A program made the position numbers and the translations under genes. A stretch of 8,405 bases of DNA. Origin: Candidatus Nitrosopumilus sp. (GTDB lineage Archaea > Thermoproteota > Nitrososphaeria > Nitrososphaerales > Nitrosopumilaceae). The notes beneath the pieces are model-generated. The model was not told where the DNA came from and did no database searches. It saw only the letters and a program-made list of their open reading frames with translations. Below are positions 1 to 4,834 of the stretch, piece after piece. How positions within the stretch are numbered: position 1 is the first letter of the stretch; each line of letters begins with the position of its first letter. Location of the stretch: NCBI GenBank assembly GCA_022758935.1, contig JAEMQG010000001.1:1-8405 (forward strand), read 5' to 3'.

Positions 1-1
1 A

Positions 2-493
2 GGGGTATCGGCACATTGCCTTGATGCAGTAGGGGGTAAGACAAAACCCTGGGGCAATCTCCCTAAAAAGAAAATAATGATATTGGCCTTGTCCGTTTTG
101 GCAGTTGCGTTTTTTATAGGAATCTATTATGCATTAGAGTCGCCGCTCTTGATTCCAATTGGAATTGCTGAAGGGTTTTTTTTGTTTGCATACAATCTTG
201 AGCTCTTTGGTGGAAGGTTCCACAACAATTTTTTTACAGTTATCTCATGGGGAATACTACCTGTCTTTGCAGGGTCTGTAATCCAGACAAACTCTATCAC
301 TGGCGTTACTTTGGTTTTAGTTTGCGTTTCTGCTGCAATCACGTATCTTTTGATTACCACGTCAAGAAAATACAAGAGACTAAAAATAGATAAAGTTGAT
401 TTAAAGGAAATCAAAAGCAAGGAACTTGTCTTAAAATTCATCTCACTAGGTGTAGTTTCTGCCACAATTATTTTTGTAATTTTGAGAATCTAA
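2..493 (+). CDS. UbiA-like polytopic membrane protein, C-terminal part (5' end outside window)
   Basis: The reading frame is open from base 2, so the ATG at 77 is internal and the true start lies upstream of the window. The visible 163 residues begin with a cytoplasmic-loop-like segment containing HCLDAVGG and KPWG. About five hydrophobic helices follow (roughly residues 27-45, 49-70, 80-95, 101-118 and 144-162), with a basic loop (SRKYKRLK) before the last one. The H-x-LDA motif followed by alternating helices resembles the second half of UbiA-type prenyltransferase-like proteins of archaea, where an Asp-containing loop binds prenyl diphosphate through Mg2+; substrate cannot be told. Family assignment is from memory of thaumarchaeal homologues and is moderate; membrane location is firm. 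The gene ends 59 bp before the convergent gene that stops at 553. Confidence 0.7.
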   Translation, partial: GVSAHCLDAVGGKTKPWGNLPKKKIMILALSVLAVAFFIGIYYALESPLLIPIGIAEGFFLFAYNLELFGGRFHNNFFTVISWGILPVFAGSVIQTNSITGVTLVLVCVSAAITYLLITTSRKYKRLKIDKVDLKEIKSKELVLKFISLGVVSATIIFVILRI

Positions 494-552
494 TTCGTTC
501 TAAATGAAACCCTGTATGTGAAATCTGGAAAATTTTAATTATTTTAAATAAT

Positions 553-885
553 TTAGAAAGTTAATCCTTCTTTAATCATACACGCCAAATCCACTTTAAG
601 TGGATCATAGGTTATTGTGAAATTCAGATTATCTAAAAGTAAATCTATCAAGGAACATTTGTTTTTTGAATATTGGTAATACATGTCAAATGCCTTGTCA
701 AATGAAGTGCATTTGTTAAATTGATTCCAAAAATCATCGCGAATCACAACAAATTCTTGCAAAAAGTGTAATATGGGAACCTCCATTACTGGTGAGCTAT
801 TGTATTGTAAAAGTTTGACCAGTATTGTCTCCAGCTCTCTATCTATTTTTGCATCGTGGATCTTTTCATAAACACTAGCTGTCAT
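553..885 (-). CDS. hypothetical protein, 110 aa
   Basis: I do not recognise this protein. It is soluble and predicted mainly helical, without signal peptide or membrane helix. It has an acidic/basic N-terminus (YEKIHDAKIDRELETILVKL), a central aromatic-rich part (FLQEFVVIRDDFWNQF, DMYYQYSKNK) and a C-terminus ending KEGLTF. Three cysteines are scattered and do not form a metal-binding pattern. The ATG at 885 is the only ATG before a stop in this frame (TAG at 948-946). It begins 4 nt after the stop of a 25-codon ORF in another frame, suggesting the two are co-transcribed and perhaps translationally coupled. A purine-rich GGGGGGAAG stretch at about 907-915 lies upstream, too far to be an ordinary ribosome binding site. 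The codon use and AT-richness look like the neighbours. Confidence 0.6.
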   Translation of the reverse strand: MTASVYEKIHDAKIDRELETILVKLLQYNSSPVMEVPILHFLQEFVVIRDDFWNQFNKCTSFDKAFDMYYQYSKNKCSLIDLLLDNLNFTITYDPLKVDLACMIKEGLTF

Positions 886-889
886 GGTG

Positions 890-967
890 TTACGTAAATT
901 CGAATACTTCCCCCCTTTCCAGTTTTTCTCTAAATTTTTCCTTTGCTAGTTCTTTCTTATTTTTCAT
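890..967 (-). CDS. possible 25-aa small protein upstream of the 110-aa gene
   Basis: A short ORF starting ATG at 967 and ending TAA at 892-890 encodes a highly charged, helix-forming peptide (begins MKNKKELAKEKFREKLERG, ends EVFEFT). Charged residues recur every three to four positions as in an amphipathic helix, unlike random AT-rich translation. A TATA-like ATTAAATTT lies on the minus strand around 988-996, about 25 nt upstream of the ATG, the spacing expected for a leaderless archaeal mRNA. The following 110-aa gene starts 4 nt after this stop. It could be a leader peptide, an independent small protein, or the N-terminus of the next protein separated by a frameshift. It is too short for sequence alone to prove translation. 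Confidence 0.4.
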   Translation of the reverse strand: MKNKKELAKEKFREKLERGEVFEFT

Positions 968-985
968 ACACTAATAGTATCATAA

Positions 986-998
986 TCAAATTTAATGC
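986..998 (-). promoter_or_regulatory. putative TATA box for the 967->553 small operon
   Basis: The minus strand reads CATTAAATTTG here, centred about 26 nt upstream of the ATG at 967. This fits a leaderless promoter. The surrounding 968-1239 region is AT-rich, so chance matches are easy. Confidence 0.3.
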
Positions 999-1206
999 TG
1001 ATTGTTTGAAAAATGTATTAATGTATAGAAATTTTGAAATAAATGGATAAATTTTAAGGTTTTTAAATTAAATGTGTATTTTTATTTGATTCAATAATCA
1101 AGAAAATTTTGAAGTAAGAATACTTTCCAGGTTTAGAAAACAACACAGATGATGATTTGCATTTATCATGTTTTTCATAAATGTTTACTGGTTACCATTA
1201 CACAAT

Positions 1207-1217
1207 ACCTTTATCTT
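1207..1217 (+). promoter_or_regulatory. putative TATA box for the DUF6659-like gene
   Basis: CCTTTATCTTT is centred near 1212, predicting transcription starting near 1237. That is downstream of the ATG at 1168 but just before the in-frame TTG at 1240, and is one reason to prefer the later start. Confidence 0.35.
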
Positions 1218-1239
1218 TAATCTTGAGATTTTGCTCTCA

Positions 1240-1644
1240 TTGATTAATGAGAAAATTCAAAAACTTGCCAGCCAAATTTTTAAGATAGATCCTCTAATTC
1301 AACATCTTGGCCTGATTGATTTAGAAGGTCACATATTAACAGATCAATCATCCTCATCCTCTGTACCAATTGAACCAGATAATGATCGAATAATGTTTTA
1401 TTATCAGGTTAGTTTGCGTAGAGGCAGACGTGAGCACTTTAATGATGTCTATGGTGAAGCAGACTACATCCACATTATTAGAAAAAAGATACAACAGATT
1501 GTACTTTATTTGCCAATGATTACCATTTACCTTACAGTGGATAAGCGAATGACTCCTGATGGAGTCGGAGAACTAGCTAAAAAAATAAAAAATCTAGATT
1601 CAAAACTGCTATCTGATGCAATTCAAAGCACTTTTTATTCATAA
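1240..1644 (+). CDS. DUF6659-like thaumarchaeal protein (function unknown)
   Basis: The 134-aa product has the order I associate with DUF6659, a family abundant in thaumarchaea. An N-terminal helix (INEKIQKLASQIFKIDP) is followed by a strand-turn-strand (HLGLIDLEGHIL), an acidic link, then a segment like MFYYQVSLRRGRREHFNDVYG. A basic helix (IIRKKIQQ) and two strands (IVLYLPM, ITIYLTVD) come next, then a C-terminal helix (VGELAKKIKNLD). Family members may form roadblock/profilin-like folds; no enzymatic residues are visible and no function is known. An ATG at 1168 extends the frame by 24 codons, but that extension (MFFINVYWLPLHNTF) is hydrophobic, has no TATA at the right distance and would overrun the family's usual length. 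I therefore prefer TTG 1240, with TTG 1231 and ATG 1168 as alternatives. It stands alone, 99 bp from a convergent gene. Confidence 0.6.
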   Translation: MINEKIQKLASQIFKIDPLIQHLGLIDLEGHILTDQSSSSSVPIEPDNDRIMFYYQVSLRRGRREHFNDVYGEADYIHIIRKKIQQIVLYLPMITIYLTVDKRMTPDGVGELAKKIKNLDSKLLSDAIQSTFYS

Positions 1645-1743
1645 CACGTGTTTATTGTTGATACAGGTCAAGAATTAAACCCAAAAAATTAGAGTTTATT
1701 TAATTGTAATTTATAACGTAGAATTATCAAAAGAACACAAATT

Positions 1744-2490
1744 CTAAATTAAAAATTCTGCAGCATTGGCACCATCTTGAGTTAGCTTGATCCACCTGTT
1801 TCTTCCAATCTTTTCTACTTGGATAAATTTCCATTTTTCTTCTAATGGTTGAATGATGTTTTTATCCAGGCTTGCAAATCTTGCCATAGAGTGATTTTTC
1901 TCCATTGCATTTACTGTGATTATTTTGTGCTCTTCTGCTAGTTTTGCCATCTCTTTTTTGGTAATCTTGTTTTTCTTTTCTTTGATAATTTGTAGTGCTA
2001 CAATCAATTTAGAATCAGGAATCTGGATTGAATAAGGTGGAACGTCTACAATTTCTTTGATTCCCATGGAGAGGGGTTGTTTTGTTTCAAATCCTGGGTA
2101 CTCTTTTGCCTCTACATAAAATGGATGAATATTGTTTGTTTCATTAAACATCATGCATGCCATCATGGTGCCAATTGCCTGGATTTTGCTGCCTGATGCT
2201 AAATTTACATAGATTTCATTTCCCTGCTCTTTTTCTAGGATATTTTTTACTGCCTTGATTATTTTGAATAGGTCTCGTCGGTCATGATACTCTTGAGTGA
2301 CTTCAATGTCTAGTTTTTCTAGTTGCTTTGTAATTTTTGCAATAAATGGCCCTGCCTTGTCTTCTGTTTTGTTTTCATGCAACAACAGCCAGACCTTGTC
2401 TGCTTTTTCTTGCTTTGCAGGTAGTACAATCCTGTCTATTTCATATCCTACGGGGGCGATGTGAACGCGTAATCTCGCAATTTTTGTCAT
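1744..2490 (-). CDS. HFX_2341/DUF6293-type CARF-wHTH transcriptional regulator
   Basis: A 248-aa two-domain protein. The N-terminal alpha/beta Rossmann-like domain (about residues 1-150) starts with RVHIAPVGYEIDRIVLPA and carries the ligand-site motif VNLASGSKIQAIGTMMAC (about 95-112), typical of CARF-like sensor domains. The C-terminal part (about 160-248) looks like a winged helix-turn-helix: LIVALQIIKEKKNKITKKEM and a terminal strand pair ending WIKLTQDGANAAEFLI. Relatives in archaea are DNA-binding regulators, some next to CRISPR loci, proposed to sense nucleotide ligands; the ligand here is unknown. I use ATG 2490. An in-frame ATG at 2508 adds only MHTVHT and sits inside the palindrome, about 17 bp from the TATA box and so upstream of the predicted transcript start. 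No CRISPR array or cas1/cas2 is visible. It is divergent from the 2553-3447 operon and may control both directions. Confidence 0.8.
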   Translation of the reverse strand: MTKIARLRVHIAPVGYEIDRIVLPAKQEKADKVWLLLHENKTEDKAGPFIAKITKQLEKLDIEVTQEYHDRRDLFKIIKAVKNILEKEQGNEIYVNLASGSKIQAIGTMMACMMFNETNNIHPFYVEAKEYPGFETKQPLSMGIKEIVDVPPYSIQIPDSKLIVALQIIKEKKNKITKKEMAKLAEEHKIITVNAMEKNHSMARFASLDKNIIQPLEEKWKFIQVEKIGRNRWIKLTQDGANAAEFLI

Positions 2491-2511
2491 AGTATGTACA
2501 GTATGCATACT
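2491..2511. promoter_or_regulatory. palindromic operator candidate at the CARF regulator start
   Basis: A perfect 12-bp palindrome, AGTATGCATACT, occupies 2500-2511 and is preceded on the plus strand by a third half-site AGTATG at 2491-2496, 9 bp away. The block lies between the shared TATA box (about 2525) and the regulator's ATG at 2490, covering its predicted transcript start. That is the usual place for an autorepression site in archaea. Binding by the regulator itself is inferred from position only. Confidence 0.5.
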
Positions 2512-2517
2512 ATTGAC

Positions 2518-2531
2518 ATGCTATATAATAA
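2518..2531. promoter_or_regulatory. shared divergent TATA element
   Basis: ATGCTATATAATAA can be read as a TATA box on both strands: CTATATAATA forward and TATTATATAG in reverse. Forward, its centre (about 2525) predicts a start near 2551, just before the ATG at 2553. In reverse it predicts a start near 2499, 9 nt before the regulator ATG at 2490. Both fit near-leaderless transcription. Confidence 0.5.
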
Positions 2532-2552
2532 TTTCAATCTCCTAGTTAATTC

Positions 2553-2672
2553 ATGAAATCAATTACACTATTGCACAGTCATCAAGTGGGTGAAAAGCCC
2601 ACTTCCAATTTTTTCCCAAGGATAATTAGAGAGTTTGATGATAAAGATGAACCAATGATTTATGGAGGATAA
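2553..2672 (+). CDS. small protein, 39 aa, first gene of the mini-operon
   Basis: An ATG-to-TAA ORF of 39 codons begins MKSITLLHSHQVGEKP, continues through FFPRIIREFDDKDEP and ends MIYGG. I do not recognise it. Support for a real gene: the ATG lies two bases after the transcript start predicted from the TATA box at about 2525; its TAA (2670-2672) directly abuts the ATG of the zinc-ribbon gene (2673); and its GGAGGA near 2664-2669 can serve as the next gene's ribosome binding site. There is no signal peptide, membrane helix or cysteine. An inverted repeat followed by a T-tract lies inside it (2583-2614), which could make the ORF a leader peptide rather than a functional protein. Confidence 0.55.
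   Translation: MKSITLLHSHQVGEKPTSNFFPRIIREFDDKDEPMIYGG
2583..2614 (+). promoter_or_regulatory. hairpin plus T-tract inside the first ORF (attenuator-like)
   Basis: AAGTGGG (2584-2590) pairs with CCCACTT (2598-2604), extendable by a T-G pair, leaving a GAAAA loop. TTTTTT follows at 2609-2614. The arrangement is terminator-like and lies about 30-60 nt into the predicted transcript. It could attenuate expression of the downstream genes; that is inference, since archaeal termination depends mainly on the T-tract. Confidence 0.35.
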
Positions 2673-2933
2673 ATGACTGTATCATCTTGCCCTAATTGTA
2701 CCAGTCCAAATATCTGTCCAATTGCCTATGGCTATCCTGGAGATGAAGAAGAGTATCTAAAACTAGTTGCAGAGAAAAAGATCTTTCCAGGAGGATGTCT
2801 AATTGATGATAATAACCCTGTTTGGTATTGTAATAACTGTGGTCACAAGTGGGGAAATTATCGTAACCCTGACAATATAGATTCATTTGATTATGATCAA
2901 GGATTCAACATAAACGAGGTTTATGATCAATGA
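2673..2933 (+). CDS. small zinc-ribbon protein, 86 aa
   Basis: Two cysteine pairs frame the fold: SCPNC (Cys6, Cys9) and WYCNNCGHKW (Cys53, Cys56), the four expected zinc ligands; Cys15 and Cys42 are extra. The central IAYGYPGDEEEYLKLVAEKK and GGCLIDDNNPVWYC match a widespread family of short uncharacterised zinc ribbons found in bacteria and archaea with the same YGYP, GGC and WYC landmarks. It probably binds zinc; partner or nucleic acid binding is unknown. The C-terminal 25 residues are acidic and Asn/Asp/Tyr-rich. The start is set by the preceding stop, which touches the ATG, and by GGAGGA just upstream. Its TGA overlaps the next gene's ATG by 4 nt (ATGA), so translation is probably coupled. 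Confidence 0.75.
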   Translation: MTVSSCPNCTSPNICPIAYGYPGDEEEYLKLVAEKKIFPGGCLIDDNNPVWYCNNCGHKWGNYRNPDNIDSFDYDQGFNINEVYDQ

Positions 2934-3157
2934 ATAACTCTCTGTTTTGGATTTTTACAATTATGCTTGGCTTTGTTAGTCCATTGATCAGTTTTGGATT
3001 GATATTTTTACATTATCTTCCAGGAATTTTACATGATTTATCTCAATCCAATTCAAATGAATTTAGTAATAATCTAGATTCAAAATTCAATTATGAAAAA
3101 TCACAATCATCTCAAATGAATTCATTTTCCAAAGATACTTTGGAGGAATCTAGATAA
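2930..3157 (+). CDS. small membrane protein with Ser/Asn-rich tail, 75 aa
   Basis: The N-terminal half (about residues 5-33) is one long hydrophobic stretch, FWIFTIMLGFVSPLISFGLI then FLHYLPG, enough for one long helix or a tight helical hairpin. The remaining 40 residues are polar and low in complexity (SNSNEFSNN, SQSSQMNSF). No family is recognised. It could be an anchor or small viral-type membrane protein. The ATG overlaps the zinc-ribbon stop by 4 nt and its own TAA overlaps the next ATG by 1 nt (TAATG), so it belongs to the same transcript. The tail's simple composition means sequence matches to it would be uninformative. Confidence 0.55.
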   Translation: MNNSLFWIFTIMLGFVSPLISFGLIFLHYLPGILHDLSQSNSNEFSNNLDSKFNYEKSQSSQMNSFSKDTLEESR

Positions 3158-3447
3158 TGTCTGGACAAATTGCAGATTCTAGAAAAAAGAGTCTATCTGA
3201 AGCATTTGTCAATTCATTTGGGGGATATCCAATTGGATATGGTCTGGGTATTGTGATTTTGCCGTTATCTGTTGGTTGGATTCAAAAAGACCCTTTTACG
3301 GTAAATTTGCTAATTACTTTTATCTATGCTTGAGTCTCTTTTGCTCGAAGTTACTTTTTAAGAAGAATATTTGAAAAACATGGAATTGATGATAATTTTA
3401 TTAGATTAATAACAAATCAAGTTTTGAAATTTAAAAAGAAAAGATAA
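3157..3447 (+). pseudogene. phage-type small membrane protein interrupted by one in-frame TGA
   Basis: From the ATG at 3157 the frame reads 58 codons (SEAFVNSFGGYPIGYGLGIV, then WIQKDPFTVNLLITFIYA), meets TGA at 3331-3333, then stays open for 37 more codons (VSFARSYFLRRIFEKHGIDD and onward) to TAA at 3445-3447. Both halves together match, from memory, short two-helix membrane proteins common in phages and mobile elements (DUF7220-type), whose second helix runs into a conserved S-x-x-RSY-x-LRR-x-F signature. Here that signature is encoded immediately after the TGA. No frame change is needed, so this is a single nonsense codon (for example TGG or CGA to TGA), a sequencing error, or recoding. 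The 58-codon product alone would lack most of helix 2 and the basic signature. Last gene of the mini-operon, starting at TAATG; it converges with the RusA-like gene, 9 bp apart. Confidence 0.65.
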
Positions 3448-3456
3448 AATTAACTT

Positions 3457-3942
3457 TTAGGAAATGGATTCGATCTCTACAATATAGTATGTTTTTTCAG
3501 AAATTATTTTTTCAGCTTTTATTATTTTGATCTGGGAATCATCATTTATTATCAATGGAATTGTTGAAGCAATTTCAGGTTCGCTATCAAATAACGGACT
3601 CGGCACAAAATTATTTCTTCCTGGTTCTTCTGGCGCACGAGAAAGATAATCACATATGCCTGCAACCAAGCTATCCAAGTCTCCGATGTATCGTTTTTCA
3701 TCATTATCTCCAATTTGTCTATAATCTCTATCATCAATATTGGGAGCATAAACAGTTAGTTTCAATATGACCGGAGTTGTAATGCATTTACCTATTCCTC
3801 TTTTTGTTCGAGATTCTAATGCTGCCTTTCTTAATTTTATAACTAATGGCGCATCAATTCCACTCCATTGAGATTTTTGTGGTGGTTTACCATCAACTTC
3901 AAATACAATTTTATTTTTACCAAAAATTTTGCCAAATATCAT
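3457..3942 (-). CDS. RusA-like Holliday-junction resolvase family protein
   Basis: The 161-aa product has RusA-family landmarks. There is an N-terminal strand with FEVDGKPPQKSQW, a central strand (ILKLTVYAPN), the acidic motif YIGDLDSLVAGICDYL with Asp88 and Asp90, and a later NDDSQIKIIKAEK with Asp134, Asp135 and a Lys-rich strand. In RusA these aspartates bind Mg2+ and cut four-way DNA junctions symmetrically. Differences: an insertion of about 25 residues (RAPEEPGRNNFVP and onward) separates the two motifs, Ser91 replaces the usual Asn after the second Asp, and Ala94 stands where the catalytic Lys is usual. Activity is therefore uncertain. RusA is usually encoded by phages or prophages, agreeing with the viral look of the adjacent operon. 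It is transcribed away from the Cas4-like gene and ends 9 bp from the interrupted membrane-protein gene. Confidence 0.6.
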   Translation of the reverse strand: MIFGKIFGKNKIVFEVDGKPPQKSQWSGIDAPLVIKLRKAALESRTKRGIGKCITTPVILKLTVYAPNIDDRDYRQIGDNDEKRYIGDLDSLVAGICDYLSRAPEEPGRNNFVPSPLFDSEPEIASTIPLIINDDSQIKIIKAEKIISEKTYYIVEIESIS

Positions 3943-4005
3943 TATGAAATATGTCTTGTCTTGAAACAGTTATTCTTTTCGACAATGGTATATTGTCTCA
4001 AACAT

Positions 4006-4014
4006 TGTTTATGG
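4006..4014 (+). promoter_or_regulatory. putative TATA box for the Cas4-like gene
   Basis: GTTTATGGA lies in the 113-bp divergent gap, about 45 bp upstream of the TTG at 4056, predicting a leader of roughly 20 nt. An AAGGA at about 4034-4038 could be a weak, distant ribosome binding site. Confidence 0.25.
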
Positions 4015-4055
4015 AAATACTGAAAAACTAAGTAAGGATAACAAAGTCAACCGAG

Positions 4056-4805
4056 TTGATAAAAATTCATGAAAAAGATTCAATTAAAATAATCACTTCC
4101 AGCGTAACTAATTTTTGCGATTCTCTAGGATACTGCGAATACAAAATTCCATTTCATATAGAGGGAATCAAAGCAAAACCAACTCTTGAAACAATTCAAG
4201 GGACTAGGGCTCATATCCAGGAAGAAAAATTTGAAGAAGAGCATTTTGAGTTTGAGCCAATTACTGAAGAGCAATTATCAGACATTTCAACAAACGTTGA
4301 ATTTAAGCGAGAGAAAATTTTCACAAATTTACTAATTCCATTACAATTCTCTGATGATCAAGTTCTGGTATCTTTACTGGGTAGAACAGATAAAGTATTT
4401 AGAAATAATCAAACCCTGGTGGTACAGGATGATAAATTTCCAAACAAACTGGAAAAATATGCTGATAGATTTGAGCCATATCCTAGTCAAATTCTCCAGG
4501 CACTGACATATCTAAATTCATTATATTCAGACAAGGGGTATAATGATCCTGAAAGTTGGTTTGAAATACCACATACTGAAAAATCCTGGATTATACAAAT
4601 TCGTGATAAACACAATGACAACAAGCCATACAAAATATTTCAAGGAATGCAAACAAGAGAAGCGTTAGAATATTTGCATTATAGTATAGATAGATTTGCA
4701 AGATTGGTACTGGGAATAGAAGAGTTTGAGCACCACAACTCTGCACAAAAGTGTAGACCATGCAGTTTTGCTCCTCAATGCGAGTTTAGGATAGATACAC
4801 TCTAG
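4056..4805 (+). CDS. Cas4/RecB-like PD-(D/E)XK nuclease with Fe-S cysteines
   Basis: A 249-aa protein of the Cas4/RecB-nuclease type. Visible in order: Cys21 and Cys27 (NFCDSLGYCEYK), GTRAHIQEE with His53, GRTDKV with Asp112, the metal-site strand LVVQDDKF with Asp125-Asp126-Lys127 (the D-x-K core), QALTY with Gln148 and Tyr152, and a C-terminal cluster CRPCSFAPQC (Cys233, Cys236, Cys242). One N-terminal plus three C-terminal cysteines is the classic [4Fe-4S] arrangement, and relatives are Mg2+/Mn2+-dependent single-strand exonucleases. No cas1/cas2 or array is near, so it is better called a solo Cas4-like nuclease than Cas4. The first codon is TTG; the frame upstream has no ATG before a TAA at 4029-4031. 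It is followed 29 bp later by the MBL nuclease. A decayed copy of its 5' part lies at 6536-6658. Confidence 0.8.
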   Translation: MIKIHEKDSIKIITSSVTNFCDSLGYCEYKIPFHIEGIKAKPTLETIQGTRAHIQEEKFEEEHFEFEPITEEQLSDISTNVEFKREKIFTNLLIPLQFSDDQVLVSLLGRTDKVFRNNQTLVVQDDKFPNKLEKYADRFEPYPSQILQALTYLNSLYSDKGYNDPESWFEIPHTEKSWIIQIRDKHNDNKPYKIFQGMQTREALEYLHYSIDRFARLVLGIEEFEHHNSAQKCRPCSFAPQCEFRIDTL

Positions 4806-4815
4806 TTTTAATATC
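4805..4815 (+). promoter_or_regulatory. putative TATA box for the MBL nuclease gene
   Basis: GTTTTAATATC directly after the Cas4-like stop is centred about 25 nt before the ATG at 4835, the distance for a leaderless start. The MBL gene may therefore have its own promoter despite the short gap. Confidence 0.35.
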
Positions 4816-4834
4816 AAATTACAATTGAAACTCT

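Noticed and set aside
127..465. Minus-strand 112-codon ORF inside the UbiA-like gene
   Set aside because: The plus frame has coherent membrane helices and continues open to the window edge; the minus frame is a shadow.
1086..1101. TTGATT/AATCAA inverted repeat in the 968-1239 gap
   Set aside because: Six-base AT-rich arms are expected by chance in such sequence.
1591..3085. 15-bp repeat AATCTAGATTCAAAA at 1591-1605 and 3071-3085
   Set aside because: Both copies lie in coding frames and encode the same NLDSK; flanks do not match and the bases are typical AT-rich codons, so coincidence is the simplest reading.
3331..3333. TGA read as selenocysteine
   Set aside because: The protein family is not a redox enzyme, no SECIS-like structure was seen nearby, and thaumarchaea are not known to use selenocysteine; a nonsense mutation or base error is likelier.
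3555..3770. Plus-strand 71-codon ORF opposite the RusA-like gene
   Set aside because: Shadow of the minus-strand gene; its translation has no family look while the minus frame carries clear acidic motifs.
1744..4805. CRISPR-Cas locus suggested by CARF and Cas4-like genes
   Set aside because: No repeat-spacer array, cas1, cas2 or effector gene is visible anywhere in the window.
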